Shown here: one piece after another, positions 44,665 to 53,504 of the stretch
Numbering within the stretch: position 1 is the first letter of the stretch
How the letters are laid out: every line of letters begins with the position of its first letter
NCBI RefSeq assembly: GCF_014641195.1
Contig: NZ_BMHQ01000009.1
Coordinates: 104,526-168,525 of the forward strand
Source of the DNA: Marinithermofilum abyssi
GTDB taxonomy: Bacteria; Bacillota; Bacilli; Thermoactinomycetales; DSM-45169
Length of the DNA stretch: 64,000 nt
Direction: 5' to 3'
Program-made: the position numbers and the translations under genes
Notes under the pieces: model-generated
Databases searched by the model: none
The model's input: the letters and a program-made list of their open reading frames with translations, nothing else
Told to the model about the DNA's origin: nothing

Positions 44665-45526
44665 AATGCACCCACCTTTTGGACATTCGGAACTGAATCA
44701 GGGTGAAGACCAGGATGATCAAAAACAGAATCAACGCAGCCGCTGAGCTTGCGCCCATTTGATAGTGAACAAAAGCCTGATCGTAAATGTGATAGACCAT
44801 GGTGTAACTGGCCTTGGCCGGGCCTCCCTGGGTCATTACATATGCCTGGTCAAAAACCTGGAAGGAGGTGATCACAGCCATAATCGTAATGAAAAAAGTG
44901 GTAGGAGAAAGAAGGGGAAGCGTGATATGCCAAAACTTCTGAAGTGCATTGGCCCCATCAATATCTGCCGCCTCATAATAACTGCGGGAAATCCCTTGCA
45001 GCCCCGCCAAAAAAATCACCATGTTATACCCCAGTCCCCACCAGACACTCAGCATGGCAATGGAAGGCATCACCCAATCCGTATCTGTCAGCCAATCGGG
45101 ACCCTCAATACCGATTTGCTTCAGTATCTGGTTCAAAATCCCGAAATCCCCGTTCAAAATCCAAATCCAAATCACGCCGATCGAGACCGAACTGGTTACG
45201 ACGGGCATGAAATAAAACAATCGATAGATGGCTTTCCCCCGCACCTTATTGAGAGCCAACGCCAATAACAAAGATAGGGTGATGCTGGCGGGGATCACCA
45301 TCAACGTGTAATAAACGGTATTCCATAACGCCATCCAAAAAGCATCGTTGTCAATCTGTTGAATGAAGTTGTTCCATCCAACGAACTTAACCTTGCCGAA
45401 ACCGTCCCATTCCGTCATGCTCAAGCCCACCACTCCCAGCAGGGGAAGCAGCGCAAAAACACACAGTCCAATCAGCTGGGGAGCGATAAACAAATACCCC
45501 CAGAACATCCGTTGTTTTTGAACCAT
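44654..45526 (-). CDS. Carbohydrate ABC transporter permease, MalF/LacF type
   Basis: A 290-residue permease with six spans. Its EAA loop reads YYEAADIDGANALQKFWHIT. The ATG at 45526 lies after AGAGGTGG; a GTG three codons earlier is less likely. Second gene of the operon, after the binding protein and a hairpin at 45555. Confidence 0.92.
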   Translation of the reverse strand: MVQKQRMFWGYLFIAPQLIGLCVFALLPLLGVVGLSMTEWDGFGKVKFVGWNNFIQQIDNDAFWMALWNTVYYTLMVIPASITLSLLLALALNKVRGKAIYRLFYFMPVVTSSVSIGVIWIWILNGDFGILNQILKQIGIEGPDWLTDTDWVMPSIAMLSVWWGLGYNMVIFLAGLQGISRSYYEAADIDGANALQKFWHITLPLLSPTTFFITIMAVITSFQVFDQAYVMTQGGPAKASYTMVYHIYDQAFVHYQMGASSAAALILFLIILVFTLIQFRMSKRWVHYEG

Positions 45527-45554
45527 AGCGCCCACCTCTTTGTTGAAAAAGGGA

Positions 45555-45580
45555 ATAGAAGAAGGTTTCCCTTCTTCTAT
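45555..45580 (-). terminator. Intercistronic hairpin in the sugar ABC operon
   Basis: Eleven-bp stem ATAGAAGAAGG/CCTTCTTCTAT between binding protein and permease, with a T-rich tract on the minus side. Such hairpins often partly terminate, giving more binding protein than permease. Confidence 0.6.
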
Positions 45581-45599
45581 CGCCTGTTGTCCGGCCTTT

Positions 45600-46895
45600 T
45601 TATTGTTTGGCTTGATGCTCAGTGATCACCTGATTCCCTTTCTTGGTCAAATTCTCAATGGTTTTTTCCGGACTGAACTTGCCGAGGAACAGCAGATCGA
45701 AGGACTCTTCAGCCAGTTTGTTCACTGCCGGTACCCGGGCTTGAGGTTCACTGGTGAAACCGGTTTCCCTCGCCTGTAGCAGATACTCTGCGTGCTCCGG
45801 CACGCCGTCCTTGGTTACTACCTCATCAATGCCGTCAATGGAAGGAATGGCGTTGCCGCTGTGTTCCAAACGCAGCTTCTGGCTTTCCTCTGAGGTGTAA
45901 TAAGAAAGGAATTTAAAGGCGGCATCCGCATGTTTCGATTGCTTGTTCATCACCATATAGGCAGTACCGATGACCGCAGGTTCGGTTTTTTTGCCGGTGT
46001 TAGTCGGCCACGGGATATAGTCAAACTGAACGGACGGATTGTCTTTAAACAGCGGCGTCAACCACCGTCCGGCTCCCACCATGGCCACTTTGCCGGACAT
46101 GAACATCGCTTCCAGCCCCTGCCCTTCCGGGAGAGAACCTGCATAAATAAAGTTTTTCTTTTTCACGTTGTCCGCGAGATATTGGAGGGTTTCTGCGGCT
46201 TTTTTGTCCTTATTCAGAATGATCTTTCCATTTTCGTCGTACATCTTGCCGCCGTTGGAAGAAATCCAGGTCAGCATCGGGCCTCCCCAATTTTCCTGAA
46301 CAAAGCCGTACTTCCCTTTGCTCTTGAATCGGTCTGAAACCTTTTGAAAGGTGTCCCAGTTCCACTTGCCTTCATCATAGTATTCCTGCGGGCTTTTCAC
46401 TCCCGCTTCCTTGAACACTTTCTTGTTGTAGTAGATCACCATCGGGTTAGCGTCCACCATCACTCCGTAAATCTCGTCCCCTTGCTTGGCGGGCCCCCAC
46501 AAACCTTGCGCAAATTGATCCGGCTTCACCGCGCTATCCTTTCCGTTCAGCCGTTTCGACAACGGTGCCGCACTCTTACTTTCCACCAGTTTGGCCATCA
46601 ACGCTTCGTGGGCATAAAACACGTCCGGTGCATTTCCCCCGGTCATTTGCGTCATGATTTTTTGTTCGTAAACATCGATGGACACCGGCACGAGGTTGAC
46701 TTTGATATCCGGGTTTTTCTTCTCAAAGGCAGCGATCGCTTTCTTGTAGCCTTTCAGCTCGCTGGGATTGCCCCATGCAGCCATCGTAATCGTGGTTTTT
46801 CCGCTGTCACCGGCAGTACTGCATCCTGCCAGCATCGGAATGATCATCAGAGATAATACCAACAACATCATCAGCGCTTTCCTCTTGGTGAACAC
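45600..46895 (-). CDS. Sugar ABC transporter substrate-binding lipoprotein
   Basis: A 431-residue family-1 solute-binding protein. The lipoprotein signal is MFTKRKALMMLLVLSLMI with lipobox LAGC at about 22-25. The rest has the fold's pattern (WGNPSELKGYKKAIAAFEKK, GGNAPDVFYAHE, YYNKKVFKEAGV). The start is a GTG behind AAGGGGGG. First gene of the operon; LacI-type operators lie upstream at 46917 and 46972. The sugar is unknown. Confidence 0.93.
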   Translation of the reverse strand: MFTKRKALMMLLVLSLMIIPMLAGCSTAGDSGKTTITMAAWGNPSELKGYKKAIAAFEKKNPDIKVNLVPVSIDVYEQKIMTQMTGGNAPDVFYAHEALMAKLVESKSAAPLSKRLNGKDSAVKPDQFAQGLWGPAKQGDEIYGVMVDANPMVIYYNKKVFKEAGVKSPQEYYDEGKWNWDTFQKVSDRFKSKGKYGFVQENWGGPMLTWISSNGGKMYDENGKIILNKDKKAAETLQYLADNVKKKNFIYAGSLPEGQGLEAMFMSGKVAMVGAGRWLTPLFKDNPSVQFDYIPWPTNTGKKTEPAVIGTAYMVMNKQSKHADAAFKFLSYYTSEESQKLRLEHSGNAIPSIDGIDEVVTKDGVPEHAEYLLQARETGFTSEPQARVPAVNKLAEESFDLLFLGKFSPEKTIENLTKKGNQVITEHQAKQ

Positions 46896-46916
46896 ACAAT
46901 TCCCCCCTTATAATTG

Positions 46917-46930
46917 TGCAACCGTTTGCA
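46917..46930 (-). promoter_or_regulatory. LacI-type operator 1 before the sugar ABC operon
   Basis: A near-perfect palindrome TGCAACCGTTTGCA with central CG, typical of the LacI family, 22 bases from the binding-protein start. The same core occurs before the LacI gene at 40919. Confidence 0.65.
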
Positions 46931-46971
46931 CCAACGTGCTAAAAATCCTTTCTCCACTGTTGCACCAACCA

Positions 46972-46985
46972 AGTAAGCGTTTGCA
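46972..46985 (-). promoter_or_regulatory. LacI-type operator 2 (half-perfect)
   Basis: AGTAAGCGTTTGCA shares the right half GTTTGCA and central CG with operator 1, 55 bases away. The spacing of about five helical turns would allow looping. Confidence 0.45.
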
Positions 46986-47059
46986 CAACAATGATATTCC
47001 GCCCTCACCCCTTACTTTCCTGCCGGATGAAAAATATCCGGATGTTTTCGTTTACAGAA

Positions 47060-47469
47060 AGTGCCGGCTGAAAGCCCACGGTTTTAATCGTGGGATGAAA
47101 GGCGGCGTCGCTCAACACCCCTTTTCGGTTGGAAAGAGCAACCAATACAGGGTATAATCGAACGTATGAGCGGTGCCCATCCCACGGGTAGTGGGTTCGT
47201 TCCTTGTAAACGTCATGGTATGGGGTTCCAGTAGCGAACCAATCTCTCCTACTGGGTAAAACCATGAGAGTGAGATGGAGGAACTAGCGTACTGGTAATA
47301 CCACGGGCACTTCCGTTGGTCGCAGGTACGCCGCCCATGCGGGTACATTTCTAACTGCATGGGATGGGCTGATGAGACAGCCCTGAACTTGGGAGTTGTC
47401 CGAAACAGAAATGGACTGAGGGCGCTAACTACCCAAGAATCCCACGGCTTCAGCAGTGTGGAGTCTCAA
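47060..47469 (+). mobile_element. IS200/IS605-type relic without transposase
   Basis: A segment of about 410 bases with a left-end hairpin CCCACGGTTTTAATCGTGGG (47075-47094) and a right end whose AACTACCCAAGAATCCCACGG is characteristic of IS605-family right ends, followed by a degenerate stem and TCTCAA. No tnpA or tnpB frame exists inside. The middle has structured-RNA-like sequence, consistent with a right-end (omega) RNA scaffold. Short frames in it are not convincing genes. Confidence 0.6.
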
Positions 47470-47497
47470 CACAACTGTATCCGTTGCCGAAAAAAAA

Positions 47498-47538
47498 CCC
47501 TGAAGCAGAAGTCCCGAGCGGGTCTGTCTGCTTTAGGG
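47498..47538 (-). terminator. Terminator of the TetR/ABC exporter operon
   Basis: Eleven-base stem CCCTGAAGCAG/CTGCTTTAGGG with one G-T pair, and seven or eight T on the minus strand, just past the TetR stop. Confidence 0.85.
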
Positions 47539-47546
47539 GAAATGGA

Positions 47547-48248
47547 TCACAGCGGGTTGTTATGCCCTTCTTTCTCTTTCGGTCCGGCGATACCATACAG
47601 CAACACTTCCGCCATCCAACCGATTTCCTCTTTTCGTTCTCCCGGGGCCAATACATCCGGGAATACATTGTGCGCCAACAGATACCCCACTCCGATGGAG
47701 AGGATGCTGCGGGCGATCACGTGAGTGGGAAGATCTTCCCGAATCCTCCCCTCCTCTTTCCATTGCTCCACCCGTTCCGACATAACTTTATATATCGCCC
47801 GTGCCACATGTTCTTGAAGGGCTTCGCGGAGTTCCGGTTGGAATAAGCTCTCCACAACAATGATTTTTACCTTTTTCCAGTTCTTCTCTACCAGTTGAAT
47901 CCGGTTTTCGTAGAGATCCTGAAACAGTTCCTTCATCGGGCGGTCCTGATCCAGAATCTTCAACACCGGCCGCAGGATATACGGGGTGGCCACTTTGGAA
48001 ATCGCCGGAATCACCAAATGAAGCAGAAGCCCCTTTTTGGAACGGTAATGTTTGAAAATCGTGGCTTCCGCCACCTGGGCCCGTTGGGCGATTGCACTGG
48101 TGGATGCCCCCTCGAACCCTTTCTCGGAAAAGATATGGATCGCTGCTTCCAGAATGCGCTTTTGTTTTTCCGTTTCTTTGTCCTTCTTCAGGTTGAGCCC
48201 GTACTCATCGGCGATCAGCTGAATCCATTCATCCCAATTTTTGTCCAT
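47547..48248 (-). CDS. TetR family regulator
   Basis: A 233-residue regulator: DNA-binding domain with KQKRILEAAIHIFSEKGF, then ASTSAIAQRAQVAEATIFKHYRSK. The C-terminal ligand domain is helical. It is the last gene of an operon with two ABC ATPases and an ABC-2 permease, overlapping the ATPase by 20 bases. A palindrome upstream of the permease at 51226 is its likely operator. The layout recalls E. coli ybiH (cecR)-ybhFSR. Ligand unknown. Confidence 0.9.
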   Translation of the reverse strand: MDKNWDEWIQLIADEYGLNLKKDKETEKQKRILEAAIHIFSEKGFEGASTSAIAQRAQVAEATIFKHYRSKKGLLLHLVIPAISKVATPYILRPVLKILDQDRPMKELFQDLYENRIQLVEKNWKKVKIIVVESLFQPELREALQEHVARAIYKVMSERVEQWKEEGRIREDLPTHVIARSILSIGVGYLLAHNVFPDVLAPGERKEEIGWMAEVLLYGIAGPKEKEGHNNPL

Positions 48249-48987
48249 GCTTCTCTCCTCTGCCGCGAATGATGTGGTGAAAAATCTCCTCCAGCGTAGG
48301 GCGAGGCTTGTTTAGGACGCCGGCATATTCCCGGCGCAAATCTGTCACCCGTCCCTCGGCCGCCACTTTCCCGCGGAGCATCATGGCAACACGGTCGCAC
48401 CGCTCCGCTTCATCCATGTAATGCGTGGTGACGAGAATCGTGGTGCCGCCTTCCGCCAGCCGATACAGACCGTCCCAAAATGCGCGGCGGGTAGCAGGGT
48501 CCGCTCCGCTTGTCGGCTCATCCAAAAAAAGCAGCGGCGGTGCATGCAGGGTTGCCGAGGCGAAAGCAACCCGCTGCCGCCAGCCGCCGGCCAAAGCACT
48601 TACCCGGGTGCTACGCCACTCCGTCAGATTCCACTCCGCTAAGACTTCTGCCACCCGCTTTTTCACATGGCCCTGGATATGGTACAGATCCGCGTAAAAG
48701 CGCAGGTTTTCCTCTACCGTCAGGTCCGGATAGAGAGAAAATTTTTGGGACATATAGCCGATCCGCTCTTGGATCCGGGACTGCTCCCGGGAAATATCCC
48801 ACCCCATCACGGTGCCCTTACCAGACGTGGGTGACAAGATTCCGCACATCATCCGGATCAAGGTGGTTTTGCCCGCCCCGTTGGCCCCAAGCAATCCGTA
48901 GATCTCTCCTTTACCGACCGACAGGGTTACCCCGTCCACCGCTGTAAAGTCTCCAAATTTCTTGGTCACTTCTTCCAAGCGGATCAT
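48229..48987 (-). CDS. ABC exporter ATPase 2
   Basis: A 252-residue ATP-binding protein. Walker A is GANGAGKTTL, Walker B LLFLDEPTSGADP, H-loop in VTTHYMDEAE. The signature is LAGGWRQR in place of LSGGxxQR, as in some two-ATPase exporters. It overlaps the upstream ATPase by 4 bases. With the other ATPase it probably forms a heterodimer driving the ABC-2 permease; E. coli YbhF carries the two ATPase domains fused. Confidence 0.92.
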   Translation of the reverse strand: MIRLEEVTKKFGDFTAVDGVTLSVGKGEIYGLLGANGAGKTTLIRMMCGILSPTSGKGTVMGWDISREQSRIQERIGYMSQKFSLYPDLTVEENLRFYADLYHIQGHVKKRVAEVLAEWNLTEWRSTRVSALAGGWRQRVAFASATLHAPPLLFLDEPTSGADPATRRAFWDGLYRLAEGGTTILVTTHYMDEAERCDRVAMMLRGKVAAEGRVTDLRREYAGVLNKPRPTLEEIFHHIIRGRGEKHGQKLG

Positions 48988-49886
48988 GCGCTTTCCCTTC
49001 CTTCCGCTTCTTTTACCGCTTGCGTAAACACATCTTCATAGGATGCGGGTTCTTCTTCCACCGGCCCCACCCCTTCCCGGTCCCGGCGCAATGTTTCCAG
49101 CATCTCCTTTACCCGCTCTTTTTCGCGGCAAAGAACGACCAGATCCGTCCCCCGGGCGTAGGCTTCTGCAATCGCAGGTTCCTGCCGGAGCCGGGGCAGC
49201 CACTCAACCCGAACAGAGCCCGCATCCCGGACCACCCATACGTGGTAGGGAAACTCCGATACAAAGGCAGAGGGTGACTTTCGCCCGATGATCCGTCCCT
49301 GATGCATCAGAAACACCTCATCGCAAAGACCTGCTCCCTCCAGATATTGGGTGGAGATGACGACCGTCGTTCCCTCCCGGAGCACCGATCGGACAATCTC
49401 CCATACTTCCTGGCGGGAGACAGGATCTACGCCGTTGGTCGGTTCGTCCAACACCACCAGACCGGGGCGGTGTAGCACCGCTGTCGCAATGGCCAGCTTT
49501 TGCTTCATCCCGCCGGAGAGGGCTCCCGCCAGACGGTCGGAAAACGGAGCCAACCCCGTCCGGTCCAGCAACTCCCGTATCCGCTTCTCCCGTTCCGGAG
49601 CGGGAACCCCGTTCAGCTGTCCGTAAAAATGGAGATTCTCCGCAATGCTCATATCCTCATACATGCCGAAAGTTTGCGGTACATATCCGATCTTGGCCCC
49701 GGTTGTATGAATCACCTCTCCGGATGACGGGCGCAAAGCCCCCGCCATCAGCCGGAGGAGCGTCGTTTTCCCTGCGCCGTCAGGACCGACAACCCCGTAG
49801 ATCCCTTCCTTCTCCAGTGAAAAGCTGACGGGCTGCAAGGCTTGGTGACGCCCGTACACCTTGCTGACTTCCTTCATCTCCAACAC
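48984..49886 (-). CDS. ABC exporter ATPase 1
   Basis: A 300-residue ATP-binding protein with Walker A GPDGAGKTTLL, canonical signature LSGGMKQKLAIA, Walker B LVVLDEPTNGVDP. A C-terminal extension of about 80 residues follows. It lies between permease and ATPase 2, all within one transcript. Confidence 0.93.
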   Translation of the reverse strand: MLEMKEVSKVYGRHQALQPVSFSLEKEGIYGVVGPDGAGKTTLLRLMAGALRPSSGEVIHTTGAKIGYVPQTFGMYEDMSIAENLHFYGQLNGVPAPEREKRIRELLDRTGLAPFSDRLAGALSGGMKQKLAIATAVLHRPGLVVLDEPTNGVDPVSRQEVWEIVRSVLREGTTVVISTQYLEGAGLCDEVFLMHQGRIIGRKSPSAFVSEFPYHVWVVRDAGSVRVEWLPRLRQEPAIAEAYARGTDLVVLCREKERVKEMLETLRRDREGVGPVEEEPASYEDVFTQAVKEAEGRESA

Positions 49887-49898
49887 ATCGCATCCCTC

Positions 49899-51200
49899 CT
49901 ATGCCAAGCTCCGGCGGAAACGGACCGAAGCGATAATGATAAACAGAAACGCATACAATCCCAGCACCGCCAGCGGCAAGGTGTAATCCAGCGGGGACAG
50001 TCCTTTCAGAAAAACGCCGCGGCTGACAGGAATGAAGTAGGTAAGGGGCATCAGATACGACAACCAGCGAATTCCCCACGGCATCGCTTCCAGCGGAAAC
50101 ACAAATCCGGACAAGATAAATTGCGGGACCAGTGTCAGCACGGCCAATTGCATCGCTTGCTGCTGGTTCTGGGACACCGTGGAGATCAGTAGCCCCATCC
50201 CCAGAGACCCGATCAGGAAGAGCAGCGAAACCAGCAGGAAAGGCAGGAAATCGCCGCGGAAAGGAACGTCAAACACGCGAACCCCTACCAGGAACACCAG
50301 CAGAAAATCCACCAGGGCAATCAGAAAGTAAGGGAGCAGTTTCCCCAGGATCAACTCCATGGACCGAAGGGGTGACACCACCAACTGTTCCAGTGTCCCC
50401 CGTTCTTTTTCCCGTACGATGCCGAGGGCGGTCATCAATGTGGTGATGAAAATCAGCACCAATCCCACCAATCCCGGAATCATATACTGGACACTCTTCA
50501 AATCCGGATTGTACAAAACGTCTACTTCCGGCTTCATCAACCCGGGGCGGGGAAATTCGTTCTCCATCTCTTTCCACCGCTCATCCATCTGCTTTTGGGC
50601 CTGTTCTTTCATCGTTTTTTTCAAATCTTCAATGAAGGCCTGCGCTCTTTCCGGGGGCATCGACCGCAGCAGTGCCTGCATCTGCGGCTGGTCTTGGATA
50701 CCCATCTCCGGTGCAGCCCCCTGCTTCATCCGGTCTTGGATCTCCTGCTTCATATCATCCATGCTTTTTTTCTGCACATCGAACAGTACTTCATTGATCT
50801 TTCGCAGCGCGGACTGAGCCGTGAAGAGACGACTGCCGTCCACCTGAATGCGGAGCTTCTCGGAATCCTTTTGCGGCATCCGTCGGTATCCTTCAGGGAA
50901 GATCAAGACTACATCAGCCGTGTTTTCTTCCAATACCTTTTTCGCTTCTTGTTCATTCTTCAACTTGCCATACACCACAAATTTCTCTTCCCCGTCTATC
51001 TCCTTCAGCACTTCCCGGCTGTCGTCGTTGGCCGCACGGTCTACGGCATACACCCGAATCGTATTGATGTCAAAGTTGACCGCATAACCAAAGGCGATCA
51101 GCCAGATCACCGGCAACAATATCATCATCGCCAGCGTTCGCTTGTCCCGTCGCAGTTGAAGAAACTCCTTTCGTACCATCGCCCCGATCCGTCGGAACAT
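49899..51200 (-). CDS. ABC-2 type exporter permease
   Basis: A 433-residue permease of the YbhR/YhhJ type. One span near the N-terminus (TLAMMILLPVIWLIAFGYA) is followed by a large charged extracytoplasmic domain of some 180 residues, with Gln/Met-rich helices, and then five spans containing the family's REKERGTLEQLVVSPL motif. ATG 51200 follows GGAGGGGG. First gene of the operon; the cargo is unknown. Confidence 0.92.
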   Translation of the reverse strand: MFRRIGAMVRKEFLQLRRDKRTLAMMILLPVIWLIAFGYAVNFDINTIRVYAVDRAANDDSREVLKEIDGEEKFVVYGKLKNEQEAKKVLEENTADVVLIFPEGYRRMPQKDSEKLRIQVDGSRLFTAQSALRKINEVLFDVQKKSMDDMKQEIQDRMKQGAAPEMGIQDQPQMQALLRSMPPERAQAFIEDLKKTMKEQAQKQMDERWKEMENEFPRPGLMKPEVDVLYNPDLKSVQYMIPGLVGLVLIFITTLMTALGIVREKERGTLEQLVVSPLRSMELILGKLLPYFLIALVDFLLVFLVGVRVFDVPFRGDFLPFLLVSLLFLIGSLGMGLLISTVSQNQQQAMQLAVLTLVPQFILSGFVFPLEAMPWGIRWLSYLMPLTYFIPVSRGVFLKGLSPLDYTLPLAVLGLYAFLFIIIASVRFRRSLA

Positions 51201-51225
51201 AGGTATCGCCCCCTCCGCTAAAAAA

Positions 51226-51245
51226 GTAAGTGATCACTCACTTAC
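51226..51245 (-). promoter_or_regulatory. TetR-type operator of the exporter operon
   Basis: GTAAGTG and CACTTAC form a 7-bp inverted repeat separated by six bases, 26 bases before the permease start. The core AGTGATCACT is a perfect palindrome. A site for the TetR regulator encoded last in the operon is the simplest reading. Confidence 0.65.
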
Positions 51246-51353
51246 ATTGTATGCGGGTTTCCAGTAAACAGTCAATAAAAAAAAGGGGAGTGGTCACTAT
51301 TAATTTGAGTTAAGAGTGGATCGATGATACAGGATCGGCAGGTGAAACAAAAA

Positions 51354-51375
51354 AACCCGTACTTACGTACGGGTT
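51354..51375 (-). terminator. Terminator of the MFS gene
   Basis: Nine-bp stem AACCCGTAC/GTACGGGTT with a loop of four, and seven T-like bases on the minus strand. It lies 260 bases past the MFS stop. Confidence 0.75.
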
Positions 51376-51634
51376 CCATATTCCAAATCCCGGACTACTC
51401 GAATCTCACACCACAAACTCCATGCAAAGACAACATTGAGACTCCGTACGGCTAACCGTGTGTGTTTCCAGAAGCGGAGCGTCTCCTTATTCATTCAACC
51501 GAAATACCGGTTCACCAGCAAAATCCCGAATCGATTCGTACCGCTGTATTAGCATTTTCATCCAAACTCAAACCTCCGACGTTGTTCCAACCGATCATCT
51601 TCAACCGACTGTCGGGGCGGGCACCAACTCTTGA

Positions 51635-52816
51635 TTACACCACCCGCTCCACTGCTCGCTTTTTGCGCTCATCCAACCGCATCACCCAGAGGATGACCGA
51701 TGCACCGATCCACGTCAACACGCCGAAAAAGAGGTAGACGCCAAAGATGTGAAACCCGTCCAGCACCATGCCCGCGACAAAAGTGAAAAACCAGTTGCCC
51801 AGGCCGGTTCCCACCGCAGCATAAAGGGAAATGGCCGTCGTCTTCACTTCCTCTGGGGCGATGCGGCTGATGTACTGCAAGCCTGCCGGGATAAAGAGCC
51901 CCACCGACAACCCCTGCAACAGCGTAGAAACAAATACCCATTCCACCGAAGGCTCCGTCGCGTAAAAGAGCCAACGGAAACCGGAAATGAATGCCGCTAC
52001 CAGAGTGACAAATAACAGTCCTTTTTTCCGAATCCAACCTCCGGCCAGCTTCATACAGGGGGCCTCACTCCCCGCCGCCAGCAGAAAAGCCAGTCCCACA
52101 CCGGCGATACTGCCGCCCACATCTTGAATCAAAAGGCCGAAATAAATATTGTTGGCATGCACCGGCCCGAACACCAGAAAGGTAGCCAGCAGGAACCAGC
52201 GAAATTGCGGCAGACGCCAGAGCTCCTTCAGCCCGCTGCGAAGCTCTATACGCAGGGTGACCCGCTCTCGAGGAAGTTTCCATGCGGTCAGGGCACTTAA
52301 ACCCATAGCAGCCGCAAACCCGACGAAGATCGCGGTCAGACCCCACGCTTCCGAAATTTCTCCCATGATATACGCAGCACTAGCAAAGCCGATCGCCCCC
52401 CACAAACGCAAGTTGCCGTAATCCACACCCGCCCGCTGTACATAGCTGACGGCCATGCTGTCGGACAACGGGACGATGGCACTTTGAAAGACCGCCAACA
52501 ACACGGCTAACAGAAGCAAACCGATATAATTTTGAACACCCAAAAACAATAAGCCCGCTGTTCCAGTCATTGTCAATGTCAACATCAGCACCTGGGCAGA
52601 ACGTTGGGTAGCATCGCAGATGATCCCCCACACCGGCTGGGCCAACACCATCACGATCGGCCCGATGGACAAGATCGTACCGATTTGCGTCCCCGTCAGA
52701 TGAAGCTCCTCGCGAAAATAGACGCTTAACAAAGGAAAAAAGCCGCCAAAACCGAAAAATATCAAATAAAAAAGCCATCCATAAGTTAGTGTGGGACGTC
52801 TGCCGTCTTCATTCAT
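51635..52816 (-). CDS. MFS transporter
   Basis: A 393-residue, twelve-span transporter of the MFS_1-like/3-phenylpropionate-type (LacY-related) group. The GxxSDxxGRR-like loop after span 2 reads GIICDATQRSAQ, and the N-terminal Y-G-W-x-FYLIFFGFGGFFP segment is typical. Substrate unknown. There is no neighbour in the same operon. Confidence 0.87.
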   Translation of the reverse strand: MNEDGRRPTLTYGWLFYLIFFGFGGFFPLLSVYFREELHLTGTQIGTILSIGPIVMVLAQPVWGIICDATQRSAQVLMLTLTMTGTAGLLFLGVQNYIGLLLLAVLLAVFQSAIVPLSDSMAVSYVQRAGVDYGNLRLWGAIGFASAAYIMGEISEAWGLTAIFVGFAAAMGLSALTAWKLPRERVTLRIELRSGLKELWRLPQFRWFLLATFLVFGPVHANNIYFGLLIQDVGGSIAGVGLAFLLAAGSEAPCMKLAGGWIRKKGLLFVTLVAAFISGFRWLFYATEPSVEWVFVSTLLQGLSVGLFIPAGLQYISRIAPEEVKTTAISLYAAVGTGLGNWFFTFVAGMVLDGFHIFGVYLFFGVLTWIGASVILWVMRLDERKKRAVERVV

Positions 52817-52951
52817 CCGATTTCCCCTTCTCTTCGCCTTCCGGCTTTCTTTGTATCGTAAAGATAAAACTACTAGAGATTGTATCGGTTTTCAACCATG
52901 AACTTCAGCCGCCAAAAAAAGAACCGGACTCAATGGCCCGGCTTCTTTGAT

Positions 52952-53368
52952 TTACTTCTCCGGATATTCCGCTACGACACGAGTTCCCAAGCCGCCGCGG
53001 GCGTTCCACAGGGCTTCCACTTTCATATACTTGGGCTTGGCCACTGCCACCAACTCCTCCAGAATGCGGCGGGTGGCATGCTCTTGATAAATCCCCACAT
53101 TGCGGTAGGAAGTCAGGTAATATTTCAGCGACTTCATTTCAATCAGATGTTGATCGGGAATGAAAGTGATTTTGATCTCTGCGAAATCCGGCAGTCCGGA
53201 CCACGGACACACGGATGTAAACTCCGAGGTCGGAATTTCCACCTCAATGTCCTTCCCCGGATATTCATAAGGAATGGTTTCCAAAATGTCCGTCATGATG
53301 GCGGACTCATCCTGAATGTCGAAACGGATGTTTTGGTACTTGCTGTGATCCACCTGTACTTTGCCCAT
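52952..53368 (-). CDS. queF: NADPH-dependent preQ0 reductase QueF
   Basis: A 138-residue unimodular QueF (YkvM type). It reduces 7-cyano-7-deazaguanine to preQ1 in queuosine synthesis. The thioimide-forming Cys is in SVCPWSGLPDFA, and the NADPH motif is EMKSLKYYL. Other que genes are not adjacent. The start follows GGAGGAAATC. I saw no clear preQ1 riboswitch upstream. Confidence 0.95.
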   Translation of the reverse strand: MGKVQVDHSKYQNIRFDIQDESAIMTDILETIPYEYPGKDIEVEIPTSEFTSVCPWSGLPDFAEIKITFIPDQHLIEMKSLKYYLTSYRNVGIYQEHATRRILEELVAVAKPKYMKVEALWNARGGLGTRVVAEYPEK

Positions 53369-53389
53369 ATGATTTCCTCCTTCAGAACT

Positions 53390-53497
53390 TCAATGATGTC
53401 CGACCGCTTGGAAATGAGACAGCCGGGTCCGACGTCGAATCAGTATTGCCAGCCCATATACCAAGGGAATGTCCAACAGCGCAATCAGCAGTTTCAC
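53390..53497 (-). CDS. Possible small membrane peptide before queF (35 aa)
   Basis: A GTG-started frame encodes one hydrophobic span (LLIALLDIPLVYGLAI) and a basic tail (RRRTRLSHF). Together with the frame at 53505-53570 it may form a two-span protein broken by a frameshift. The stop overlaps the ribosome site region of queF. Confidence 0.35.
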   Translation of the reverse strand: MKLLIALLDIPLVYGLAILIRRRTRLSHFQAVGHH

Positions 53498-53504
53498 CCG
53501 AGAA

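Larger units (their letters stand above)
51201..51634. other. Intergenic stretch between the exporter operon and MFS gene
   Basis: It holds the TetR-type operator, the MFS terminator at 51354, and two short minus-strand frames without ribosome sites (28 and 43 codons). Otherwise nothing is supported. Confidence 0.5.

Noticed and set aside
47005..47265. Minus-strand frame of 86 codons in the IS605 relic
   Set aside because: It crosses the element's structured ends and has no domain; typical of false calls on such elements.
51363..51494. 43-codon minus-strand frame ending in the MFS terminator
   Set aside because: No ribosome site, and the stop lies inside the hairpin loop; a 28-codon frame just upstream also lacks a site.
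53369..53500. Possible preQ1 riboswitch before queF
   Set aside because: No short hairpin followed by an A-rich tail pairing into the loop was found.
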